A stretch of 64,000 nucleotides of DNA, from NCBI RefSeq assembly GCF_943734655.1, contig NC_071354.1, forward strand, positions 197,902,911 to 197,966,910, in the 5' to 3' direction. Origin of the DNA: Sabethes cyaneus. Taxonomy: Eukaryota > Arthropoda > Insecta > Diptera > Culicidae. Positions 31,738 to 42,420 of the stretch are shown in pieces. Position 1 is the first letter of the stretch. Each line of letters opens with the position of its first letter. The notes under the pieces are model-generated. The model saw only the letters and a program-made list of their open reading frames with translations. It was not told the origin of the DNA and did no database searches. Both the position numbers and the translations under genes were made by a program.

Positions 31738-34700
31738 TCTTATCTAATTTCCATTTGAAGCTAATTTATACAGGAAGAAAAGTTTTCCCGGCGCATTAGA
31801 GTGAGGCTCCGGCCCCGGTTCTGCCATCGCCATCGTATCGGAAGGATGGAACCGAAACAGTCGTGAGTCAAACCAAGATAAGCAGATAAAAGTTGGCTTC
31901 TTTTACATTTTACACCGGTCGGTGGGTGTTGATGGCGCAATGCTACAACTCCTGTACGGAAAGCCAAAATGGAACCATTCGTTTTGCCGACTTTTATAAT
32001 TCATTTTGTGTCTAAAAGCCATCCCCGCGCATCCACTCTCCAGCCGTTCGTTGGTTGGTCTTTAGTTTGTTGAGATAAAAGAAATTTGCCCGGCCAACAC
32101 AGTTCTGGCGACTAGCTTCGGTCGGAGTTGACGACAAACACGCAATCTTCGGTAAGTAGTTTTCCTTGCTACGGAGAAGTTTTTCCATATATAAATTACC
32201 GAAAAAGATACCTTCTTGTCTTTGCGCTTTTGATGGTTTAGGGTGGCAAAGGACTGCTTTCAGAAACATTTTTAATTAATGCGACAATCTTAATTAGATT
32301 TTCATTTATATTAAATTTTAGGAGATAATTTATTATTCCAGACGACAGTGTAACTCCGTTGTTGGGTTGTACGAGGACAAGAAAAGGGTGGCCCCCGCTT
32401 TTGTCCTGATTTCACCTTTTCAGTACCGCCTTGAATGTCAACGAGCTTATCAAAGACGCAGAGGCGACGCAGCAACAACCTCTAAGATCGGTTCCACCAC
32501 CACCACCACCACCATAGCCATCGCCATTTGCCATTTGCCATCATTTTAATTTTCTTTTCGTCCCATTGCTGCAAGCAAGCAGGATGGTTTCTTATCTCAA
32601 GTTGCCTGCCATGGCGCGTCCCGAAATATGCAAAGTATATGTAAAGTAGAGAGTAGAAATTTTGATAAAACTCACTCCTCCCCGTACGTCGCCATAACCC
32701 CACTAAAATTCGTACAGATTCTCGAGAAAACATTATCTAAATATTTGAAAGTCGCTTCGCAGAGCAGCATCCTTGTGTAAGCAATTTTCGTTCGAGCAAT
32801 AAAAAGCTTCCCTTGTTTGCAGTTTCGCTGTTAGTAGAAATTCGCATCCCACCACTACCATTTTCTTCTGCTTCCTCCTCGGTTTCTTGCCGAAAAAGAC
32901 GTACGTACGTAATTATGATCATCAACGGCTTCCTTGCTTCGGCAGCGGTGCTGTGGCCATAGAGTGGCTGCTGGAAAATGTTCTCTAAATTTTGTCTTAC
33001 ATAATTTTTCAAAGACGTTTCTTCAGGTTATTTCAGTTTTATAAATATTATAAGTATGAGCCAATTCCAAACACATCATGTATCGCCAACATTAGTGAAA
33101 AACTAAATCAGTAAAATAATTTATCGGCCACCCTATCCGCTGCGCGCCGGGACCGAACGCCCTGCAAATAAAGAGGACGGAAGTTTGTGCCGAAAAATTT
33201 TCAAGACGCTGAGATTGCGCCCCATCCCAGGCTCAGCCCATCCCAAAGCCCCGCGCCCGCCACACCGGTTGCCACCGATGAATCCTTTCTTCCGAACTTA
33301 TATAACTTACGCTACGCGAGAGGAGCAACTTTCTCGGTTCGTTCTTTCGTGGATTGTTGGCGTCGTTGTCGTCGTCGTCGTCGTCGTTACGTGCCTTTAG
33401 TTTTTTACCCTTGCTCGGTTTGCCGTCCGTGATCTTGCGTCTTCGCTAGTGCGACACAAAACCACACCCAATTTTTTCGTCCCGTGAATAGAGGAAAGCA
33501 TCCCGAGGACAGCAAACAGGGGGTAGGGTGTACACAGGCACAGGGGGAGGTGCCGCGAAACCGGCGGTGGCTGTACGAGAAAGGGAGTTACCCTCGTATG
33601 AAACTTCTCCCTTCAATATTAGCATATTTTTATGCGTTGCGAAACTGTCGTTGTGGTTGTGTACACTGCCGGAGTGGCCTGTTTTCAGATACCGAGGAAT
33701 TGCACGGCATGAGAGTGTGAGAGAGAGGGTATTCACCACCGTGGAAAAGGATCACCCGGCGAACGGCTATGGATTATGTTCTAAGGAAGAAGCTTTTGTC
33801 TTTTGTCATAAAACTGGTTAAGATTTTCTTAGAAATTGGATCTGTTAGAACATTAAAACCTGATGAATATTTACGAGGGTTACCAAGATTATCCCGCTGG
33901 TAGTTGCTACGTTGGGTACGTTCATCAATTTTAATTTGATTTTTAGATTATACTCTGTTGTCATTGTTACAATGACATTAATTTTAGAAAACTAGGCTGT
34001 GGAATACTCATATTTCACCCTGACCCATACTAAATCACATACGCAATAGGTTTTGATTTCGTACATGCCCATGCGATGTAATCTTCTCGTTTAAGATCTA
34101 TCTATTTAATTTGCAGGATTAATTAACGATAACATCGTGTGTGAGGGATGCCAATTTCTAGCGATACTTTCGTAGATAGAACCCGTCATGAACCAGATTT
34201 TACGATCGACCGACCGGAGGCAGTCAATGCCGCCAGCCTGTCTTGATCTAGTTGGAATCGCAAGGCCATTGATCTTCATTTCGGGTTTAAAATTTGATTG
34301 CAGCTATTTAATCCACCAGCACCTCCCGCAGGCAGGCGGACAGAAAACCATCGTTCGCTGTGCGTTGCCACGGCTTTCTTCCTGTGAAATTATTTTTCTT
34401 ATGACGTATTTGTCTCATTAGGAACAGCAATCGAACCGACAGCGCGTGTCAAATTAGTCGTCCGGCTGGGTGCTGAAATGGTGGTAGAGAAACAACATTC
34501 GTCAACTATCAATCACCGCGGTTAAAGCCGAAGCGATCATCTGAAAGAACGGTGTGTAAACACAGGGCACTCACCACCAGGCCAGGCCGGCAGTCATTAC
34601 ACACCACAGTCATGCAAAGTTTACAGTTTTTCTGTACGAAATACCTGTCTTAACTTTCAGAGAGACGTACATTATATTTATGTTTCCCCCCTCCCCCCCA

Positions 34701-35874
34701 TCCATCACCACGGTCGAAAACAAGCGCCTGATCATGATATGATCATGATGAGTGGTGCGCTTATGGTGAGTGTTTTTGTAAATGCATCAGTTTGGTGCCA
34801 AAAAATAGTCTGTAACTCTTAGGATGATACCGAAATAAAATTGCACCAAGTGTTGAGCAATATGTTTTCATTTCATGCTCGGACAAATGTAGGACCACCA
34901 AAAATACTAGGGCAGGTGTTCCAGTGAAAGTGAAAAGAAACATTTCGAAAATGATGGGTATGTTATGATAGTGAAATTTTAATTTCCGCTAGGAGTGATT
35001 GCTTCATAAGATTAATCGATATAACATTAGAAATATGAATATTACACAAATTGGCATCCACGATTCCAGCAACCGGTGATTGCGCATTTGCACTGAACTC
35101 TAAAAAATATATTTACGATTATTTATTGCGTAAGTTCAACATATGTTTTGTCTAGTGACGCAGACGCTTTCGCGTAACTCAGTTCATCGTTCAGTTTTTT
35201 TTTGGTTTTTCCCACATGCATTTACGAGCGAGCATCAAATGCCAGCGGTTCGCCTGTCAAGGTCAGCTTTGGGAAAAAATGTGAAAGTCACTTTCCCGAC
35301 CGAAGCTAAATGTCTCAAGTGACAATCAGAATGCTTGAAGAATTTATTTTTGTTTTATATGGGTAGTTCGGCAGTTTGTTAAATCATTAATAAGTTAAGA
35401 GAATAAAATTCAAGAACGAGTTCTTCCGAACGGCTTAGCGAATTATAATTCTATTTGAAACATACGTATTTAGTTTTATAATAGATCAATTCAATTTAAA
35501 TCGGTTTTTTTTAGCTTTAATGGTCAGGCGCAAAAGTTTGGTGAAGGCTTCGCACCTGACACGCCATTTTGTGGTGCATATATTGTTTCAAATCTTCAAT
35601 TGAGCTATAATTACATCCAAATTTTTTCCTTCAGTACTGGCGTGTGCCTAATACAAAGTAATCCATTGGCATAGGATCCTGTAAAAATATTGCTGGTCAT
35701 TCTTTAGAGGATAGGAAATGTGGTAAATTCGCCTGACACCACACCTGAGTAAAGAGTAGAATATGCCTCATGGGATTGCGCATCCTATTGAAAGCAAAAT
35801 TCACTATTGCCATTCAATTTCCTACTCTACAAAGCGTAGAGTAGTAAATGGTGACCGGTACTTCTTTATGGACT
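31738..35874. other. Intronic stretch, mainly single-copy in appearance
   Basis: Balanced composition at 31800-34600. It holds a (CCA)n run at 32495-32513 and a (GTC)n run at 33361-33388. ORFs at 33185-33821 overlap in all frames and lack motifs. No transposon was recognised; candidate regulatory DNA only by exclusion. Confidence 0.35.
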
Positions 35875-35985
35875 TGAATCTATGGCGCTGCTCACGGACA
35901 ACATACACACCCTTGCCGTCTTCGAGCGGAAGGTACTACGGACGATATTTAGCGGAGTACAAACTTAAGACAGAGAGTGAAGAAG
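35875..35985 (+). pseudogene. RTE-like C-terminal fragment
   Basis: ESMALLTDNIHTLAVFERKVLRTIFSGV, then stops. The LAVFERKVLRTI block is the same as in the 3.8 kb relic (LGVCERKVQGSIL). About 110 bp survives. Confidence 0.55.
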
Positions 35986-36419
35986 AAAAATAGATGCCTG
36001 AAAAAATAAAATTTTATCTTCTTTTTCTTTTTTCTCTGGCTGTGTTTCGTTTACAAACCTTAAAAGTTATAAAAGTCTTTGCCAAGTTCCTACCAACAAA
36101 ACAAAACAAAATTTGTCCCAATACGTTGTGTAGTTTCTGAGAAAAAGGTACATAAAGTTTGAAAATCGTGGTTTTCCAGGAGCGGCGTTTTATTCTGCTG
36201 AAGTTGTTCCACGCGCACTAGAATGCTTATGTGTATGATCGTTTTTTGGCCACTTCCTGTGGTCGGATCATTACAAATTTAGTATCAAAATAAGCGAAAA
36301 AGACTGCAGAATCAAAATCTGAGATAAAAAAAATGATTTTTTCAAAATTTTTAGTCGTTCATGTCCCCTTAATAGCTGTCATTCATGGCTATTACGTAAA
36401 GACCTGAATGGATGAACCC
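35986..36419. other. Intronic; possible right end of a TTAA element
   Basis: The string tgtccccttaa at about 36362-36373 resembles the right end of the 28.3 kb TTAA MITE (tatgccccttaa). No matching left end was found. Confidence 0.3.
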
Positions 36420-36770
36420 CTAACCCAAAGTGTAACGCGACTCGCGCCGAGGGATGAATGGAGGAATAAGCAACCTCGGTGTTCAGGCAATTTACCCCGG
36501 TGGAAACCAAGGTCGTATACTGACACTTTCGAACAAGGTTGGTCGCAAGCCTTGCAAGCCCGCACCACTACGAAGCGACGATGATGACCCTTCCCCAGTA
36601 GCGATTTCGTTCGGTTTGATCAGGTCATAATCGGCTCCCGATCTCGAACAGATCCAGCGAGAAATCAGTCAGCGAAGAATAATAGAGCCGCCGGAAAGGA
36701 CCGACTCCCGGTAGAACAAAAATGACCAAGAACCGCTAGCAACGGCACTTAACTGGATAATTTCAAGGAT

Positions 36771-37305
36771 TTGGGTGCTCTCCCAGATTTTGTTGTGTCG
36801 TCTATCCCCAGGAGCAAAAGAATACGTAGGGCAGTATCACGTGGCCTTCTTGGGGACCCGTGCTACTATGGAATTTTTGCTTTCCGAAAAATCCTCCAGA
36901 AATATCGGGAGTACAACGTGCCCACGCATCGTATTTTCGTGGATTACAGGGCAGCATACGATACAGTTGAACGGGAACAGCTATGGCAGATAATACACGA
37001 GTACGGTTTTCCGGACAAACTAATGCGGCTGGTCAAAGCTACCCTGGAGCGAGTGACGTGCTACGTGCGCGTTTCGGGGACACTCTCGAGTCCTTTCGAA
37101 TCGCGCAGAGGATTGCGGCAAGGGGACGGTCTGTATGTTATTAAATATTGCTATTGAAGGTGTGATCCGGTGAGCGGGCATCAAAAAGAGAGGAACGATC
37201 TTCAGCCAGAGTAGCTAACTCCTAGCCTTCGCAGACGACTTCGACATCATTACTAGAAACCTTGGGACGGCGAAAGCAATTTATGCTAGACTAAAAACGG
37301 AGGCT
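36771..37305 (+). pseudogene. RTE-like reverse transcriptase, N-terminal part
   Basis: Reads IFVDYRAAYDTVEREQLWQI, HEYGFPDKLMRLVKATLERV and, to 37133, SGTLSSPFESRRGLRQGDGL. After a shift it reads IAIEGVIR, then LLAFADDFDIITR, where FADD is the catalytic pair, and ARLKTEA at the LOA insertion point. A stop after VIR and frame changes make it inactive. RT fingers and palm can all be followed, which makes this the reference copy for the other RTE relics here. Confidence 0.8.
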
Positions 37306-38466
37306 CTTGATGAGCATATAAAATCATCATATTTAGTTAAAAACCCCTTGAGCAAATATCAATTTGCATATCTAGAAGGTAAATCTTCAGTAACAGCATT
37401 ACATACGGTTGTAAGGAAACTAGAAAAGTCTTTTGAAGCGAAAGAAATATCACTAGCAGCCTTCCTAGATATAGAAGGCGCATTTGATAACTCATCCCAT
37501 AGTTCAATGATTGCGGCTATGATGAAACGTGGTTTCGATGTATCCGTTATCCACTGGATTGGCGAAATGTTATCAAAACGAGATATATCAGCAAGACTTG
37601 GAAGTACATCCATTAGCGTTAGAGCAATGAAAGGGTGCCCACAAGGAGGCGTAATATCACCTCTATTGTGGTCTTTAATAGTTGATGATCTTCTTCAACA
37701 GATGACAGCCTTAGGCTTTGAAATAATTGGCTACGCAGATGATACAGTCGTAATTGTTCGTGGGAAATTTGATTCTATCATCGCTAACCGAATGCAAATT
37801 GCTTTGAATTTTATTTCATCATGGTGTGATAGGCAGGGCCTCAACATTAATGCCAATAAAACTACTATCATACCATTTACGAGAAGAAAAAAAGTTACAT
37901 TGTGTAACATAATTTTGAAAGGAACACTCTTGAAACTTTCAGACACTGTCAAATACCTTGGAGTATTTCTTGACAGACAACTCAATTGGAATACACATCT
38001 AGAGCAAGCTGTAAACAAAGCAACAAATGCTCTATGGATATGTAAAAGAACTTTTGGTAAGCAATGGGGACTGAAACCGAAGATGATCCAGTGGATCTAT
38101 TCGGCTATTGTGACACCCAGGATTACCTATGCCTCGTTGGTCTGGTGGCCAAAAACAAAAGAGAAAGCTTCTCAGAAAAAGCTAGAAAGACTTCAAAGGC
38201 TAGCCACTCTCTCAATAACAGGTGCAATGAGAAGTACACCGTCGAAGGCATTGGATGCTTTACTTTATATGCTTCCACTGCATCAGTTCATACAATTAGA
38301 AGCTGAAAAGAGTGCTCTGAGGATCAAAAGATCTATGAACCTCTTTGATGGTGATCTTACAGGTCATCTCAGTATTCTAAAGACTATTAGTATTAATCCT
38401 CTGGTAATCAATAATGAAGACTGGATGGCGAAAAAATACAACTTTGACCGAATTTTTCGTGTATTC
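37306..38466 (+). CDS. LOA-clade reverse transcriptase domain
   Basis: Open from the 5' junction (LDEHIKSSYLVKNPLSKYQF) through about 387 codons. Blocks: AAFLDIEGAFDNSS, the CPQGGVISPLLWSLIVDDLL signature of the LOA/I/R1 group, catalytic GYADDTVVIVRG near 37728-37763, YLGVFLDRQLNW, TPRITYASLVWW. At FDRIFRVFL (about 38460) the RT frame leaves the homologous path and runs to a stop at 38593-38595; the RNase H lies one frame away. A single base change in length near 38462-38475 is the simplest cause. Acts in target-primed reverse transcription; here inactive. Confidence 0.85.
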
Positions 38467-39383
38467 CTGGGAAGACGGTGGTCCCGATCTTCGCCAAGGC
38501 TCGACAGTTTTTTACACAGATGGTTCAAAAATGGACAACCAAGTGGGAGCAGGAGTAACTGGCCCAGGAATAGACATGTCAATTTCTATGGGTAGATGGC
38601 CAACTGTGTTCCAAGCTGAAATTCAAGCAATTCTAGAGTGTTCTACTGTGTGCTTGCGCAGAAACTATAGACATTCAAATATATGCATCATGTCCGATAG
38701 TCAAGCAGCTCTAAATGCTTTAAAGTCGGCGATATGCACATCAAAACACGTCTGGGAATGTATTCAATCACTCCAAAAATTATCTTGCCGTATCCAAGTC
38801 AACTTATATTGGGTCCCAGGTCACTGTGGAATTGATGGAAATGAAAGGGCTGATGCGCTTGCAAGATTCGGATCTTCTCATCAATTTATAGGACCTGAGC
38901 CCTTTTGCGACCTATCTGCTTCTGCTTTAAAAATAGAGCTGAAGGCAGGGAATGTAGGAAAGTGGAATCAAATTGGAATAACACTTTCAATGCTAGGCAG
39001 TCGAAACGGTTTATCTCTCCAAACATTTCTATGACTCGCAAAATACTGGAGCTTTCAAAGAAAGATCTAAGCATCTATACTGGTCTAATAACAGGACATT
39101 GTCCGAGCCGCTATCATCTGAAGCAAATGGGAAAACTTCAAGATGATATATGTCGCTTCCGGGTGGCATAGAAAAGGAAGACTCGGAACACCTGTTATGC
39201 CGATGTCTGGCAATTTTTAATAAAAGATTAAGGTTCTTCGACAGAGGGTTGTTAGAACCCTTTGATATTTGAAGAACAATTCCCAGTACGGTAGTGCACT
39301 TTATCCGAAATGTATCACCGGACTGGACAAATTCTATTAGTCAAACAATGACGGTCGCTTCTAATAGTGGTGCGTCATCTTGA
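38467..39383 (+). pseudogene. LOA-clade RNase H and C-terminus
   Basis: In frame 2 from about 38470: TVFYTDGSKMDN (first catalytic Asp), FQAEIQAILECS (Glu), MSDSQAALNAL (Asp), YWVPGHCGIDGNERADALAR (His and last Asp), so the four-residue RNase H core is complete. After 38935 the frame shifts again to ISMTRKILELSKKDLSIYTG and LITGHCPSRYHL, then a third shift to KEDSEHLLCRCLAIFNKRLRF with one stop, ending at 39381-39383. Linked to the RT domain above. Confidence 0.82.
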
Positions 39384-39650
39384 CAACATAGCTATAGTGA
39401 AATGGGGGTATATCACAATAGATCAAACAAATGGTCGCAGTGATAAAAATACCCAACACGAAAAAAAAAGCGGAGGCTAGGAGGTTGGGGTTACAAATTA
39501 ATGCATCGAAAATCAAATACGTGGTAGGAAGAGGCTCCAGAGACAGCAACGTTTACTTCCACGGACAGTGACTTTTGCCGGCGATAAAGTGGAAGTGGTG
39601 AATGTTTTCATATATATGAGATCTCTGGTCACCGCCGGCAACAATATGAG

Positions 39651-39840
39651 TACTTACTTACTTACTTAAGTGGCTTGCCATCCTAAGACAAAGCCTGTTG
39701 AACAAGGCTTCACCAATTAACTCGACTGTGGGCTACCGCCCTCCAATTCCTTTGACACCAAGTACTCTCCGCCAGATCTCGCTCCACTTGGTCTAACCAT
39801 CTTGCTCGTTGTATCGTAGGAACAAGATGCTGGTGCTAGA
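39651..39840 (-). pseudogene. Reverse-oriented RTE-like 3' tail
   Basis: The minus strand reads LDQVERDLAEST, NWRAVAHSRVNW and SLVQQALS, the same C-terminal motif family as the host RTE, and ends in an (AGTA)n tail at 39651-39668. It is a short, severely 5'-truncated RTE insertion, in the opposite orientation, within the older RTE copy. Confidence 0.7.
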
Positions 39841-40085
39841 TTGCTTGACCAGGTCGAAGCCGACTTGCGTGTGGCGAGACGTGCAACGAATTAGCGAAGA
39901 GTACCCCAAGACCGGATACATTGGCTCTCGGTTGGTAAAAGTAAGTAATTATTTGTGCTTTAACTGAACCCTAAAAATCAATAAAGCGGATGTGTATGTA
40001 AAGTAATATCTATTAGCAGAAATAGTATTAGTTTTTCTACAGAATAAGGAGAATAGAGGATAGGATCAAAATCGAAACAGCGTAT

Positions 40086-40791
40086 TACCTACGAATGGCC
40101 GAAACACAAATGGCCGAAATAACAAATGGCAAAATATATTTAATGTCCGAATCACGAACGGCCGAATCACAAACGGCCGAATCACGAATGGCCGAATCAC
40201 CATATTCGGCCTTCAGCCTGCACAAATGTTGGGTATACGCTGTCCTTACTCGCTGCCGCTCGGCGGGTTACCGGCGCACACTCGCGGCCTGTGGCCGTCT
40301 CGCCCTGAATCATCTAGGAAATATTTGCTACTAACACGATCAACAGGGTGTGAACCCTATAATAAACGTAAATCATTGGCAACTATCAATCATCTATACT
40401 ATATCTACCAAAATAAAAACGCAGAGTATGTCTTGTTTTTCTGAAACTAAGGTACAGAATTTTACGAAAAGCTTTTTTCCTTCTATCACCACGCTGATCA
40501 TTACAGAGCTGCGAGTGGAACAAAAGGTAATAGAGGGGAAAATTTTTGAAGGATTTTCGAGGGGATGTTTTGAATTCGCGGAGAGAAATTGATGTAAAAA
40601 TGTATTCAAAATGTGTAAGGTTTAACAAAATGAGCAATAAAATTTTTTGTTGATTTGGGTATTCCGGGAAAATTCGGCTATTCGTGATTCGGCCTTTTGT
40701 GATTCGGCCTTTCGTGATTCGGCCTTCTCTGACTCTTATTGGAATTCGGCCGTTTGGATTTCGGCCATTTGTGTTTCGGTCATTCGGTACC
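40086..40791. mobile_element. Foldback element with arrays of GGCCGAATCACGAAT units
   Basis: Left arm 40086-40205 and right arm 40665-40791 are inverted arrays of about 15-18 bp units (cgaatggccgaaacac, gccgaatcacgaac, cggccttttgtgattc). Outer units gaccgaaacacaaatggccg are shared by both arms. A 460 bp non-repetitive middle. Drosophila FB-like architecture by analogy. The long minus ORF at 40386-40814 owes its RITKGRITKGRIT repeats to the right arm. Confidence 0.75.
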
Positions 40792-40799
40792 AGCCCGAA

Positions 40800-41560
40800 A
40801 TAGTTGGTCTTCATATGAAGGCAGGTTTGTTGTATCGGTCCAGCTAAGATTCCGGAGAGTGCATCGAATAAACTGCCTTTACAATCGTTCGATTCTACTG
40901 TTGTGAACTGCGTGATATGGTGCCCACATTGTGCACAATTCAGTAGTATAGAGCCGGTAAAGCAGTAAATCGGTAAAACGCTTCGTATTTCTCTGTAAGA
41001 AACCTAATATTGCAAATGCTGTAACCAAAACTCCAGGTATACGTTCCATAAAATTTAAATTGCTGTCAATTAGACAGCAATTTTAATTCTTCGGTGTTGT
41101 CTAACGCTCCAGAATCGTTTGTGCCTTTGGGTAATCAAAAACAATAGTGGGTAGGGGTACGTGGCCGAGTGACATTGACATTGGCTTCCATTCCATTCAT
41201 GCTGGATCATTCCGTAAGTTTGTTGATGTCCATTTGAATTGCACAACAGTCTGTCAGCGTCTTCAGCATATAATGTTATCGAAGAATTAAATTTTCCAAC
41301 AATATTGTTGATGAATAGAACGAAAAGCAAGAAGCCCCAAAACACTGCGTTGAGGTACTCCGCACTGAATTTGAAATTAAATAGAGCAAGCTCCGCCAAC
41401 TTTCATTGAGAATCTCCTGTAAAGTAAGACAGTATTCACAGTGTCGGTCTGTCTGGCAGCACTATTCTACTGAACTTCTCAACTGCTAGAAGGTATGGAA
41501 CCCTGCTGAAAATTCTGTCAAGATCAATATACACAGCGTTGATTTATTGTCGGTGCAAAC
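40800..41560 (-). pseudogene. Jockey/CR1-like RT relic
   Basis: The minus strand reads, with shifts, FSVEYLNAVFWGFLLFVLFINNI (a degraded PQGSVLGPLLFVLFINDI) then SITLYAEDADRLLC, where the catalytic YADD is mutated to YAED, followed by a degraded palm/thumb down to ITWSFGYSICNIRFL near 40980. Inactive. Confidence 0.65.
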
Positions 41561-41699
41561 CAAGGAACCAGTAATGGAACGATTGCGAACCCCATGATAA
41601 CGAATGCCGGCATGTTATCTGAAATGCAAAGCGAGAATCAGGGAAGACCATCGTGAATGGCATTAGCAAGGAGCAGACCCCAGCTGACATTTAATACCA

Positions 41700-42420
41700 T
41701 GTCAATTCTACGGACGGCAAGTGACATTACCCTTCGATTTTAAAATCGGTCCACGCGCGACACAAACACGGTGGCAAAAGCACTAAGTAATTATTTCGCA
41801 GATATGTCATTGATCGATAATTGCCCTCTGAATTTTGTCAAGCAAAACCGGACCACACAAGCACATTAACATACCTTGTCCGCCCATTCAAAACCCGTTA
41901 GAAACTCTGCAAGAAGCGACAAGGTTGGGGAGGAATATTTGTTAGAACTAACTAATGAATCGCTAATGGACAAGAAGCGTTCATCCTAGAAAATTGAAGG
42001 TACAGCCTTGTAAGACAACTTTGCAAGCCGAACTGCAGCAACATGTTCTTTGATACTGACCTATCTCACTAACCAACTGCATCTGCGAACCAATGGAGAG
42101 ATGGTAAACCGAAGACTAACACACTTTATGAAGATTGGTAATCTCCTTGACAGATGTCAATACGCATTCAGATCGCCATTGGCGAAACACTTAGGCAGGC
42201 AAAGGATGCAATCCTGCATGCAAATCTCGTCGCCATGAACTACACGAAGGCGGCATACCTATAATCAGGAATGGAAATGGAAGGCGATCGAGCAGCTGGC
42301 AGCTAATCCTTTCCATAGAGGAAACGATATTCTAAGAGACACAACAGACGGGCAGAAGCTTTCAGCAATGACTCAAGTGTGCTAGACTGAAAACAAGGAC
42401 TTGGGTGCAGACCTAAATGT
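41700..42420 (+). pseudogene. I/Outcast-like LINE relic
   Basis: Reads MVNRRLTHFMKIGNLLDRCQY AFRS at 42101-42172, a motif of I-superfamily RTs (NRRL..L...LL...QYAFR), with AILHANLVAMNYT-like and FHRGNDI blocks after shifts. Upstream to 41700 only scattered matches. Confidence 0.5.

Larger units (their letters stand above)
37306..39470 (+). mobile_element. LOA-clade LINE, 5'-truncated, inserted in the RTE RT
   Basis: Flanked by cggaggct at 37299-37306 and 39471-39478, a target-site duplication. It is 5'-truncated inside the RT domain and ends in an A-run at 39461-39469. RT and RNase H are present. The duplication interrupts the RTE codons ..KTEA / AEARRLG, restoring them when removed. Confidence 0.85.
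36420..39945 (+). mobile_element. RTE-like LINE, nested by a LOA element and a reverse RTE tail
   Basis: Segments in order: 36420-36770 5' region (DNA with a linker reading NNRAAGKDRLPVE, then LDNFKDLG); 36771-37305 RT; LOA insertion 37306-39470; 39471-39650 RT continues as AEARRLGLQINASKIKYVVG and SLVTAG; reverse-oriented RTE tail 39651-39840; 39840-39945 C-terminus as LLDQVEADLRVARR and VPQDRIHW. The order of blocks proves the pieces belong to one broken copy. Confidence 0.75.

Noticed and set aside
33185..33821. Possible coding region because of balanced composition and overlapping ORFs
   Set aside because: No frame dominates, no domain, and the (GTC)n run explains part of the reading.
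40386..40814. 142-codon minus ORF with RITKGRITKG repeats
   Set aside because: The repeat is the translated foldback arm, not a protein repeat.
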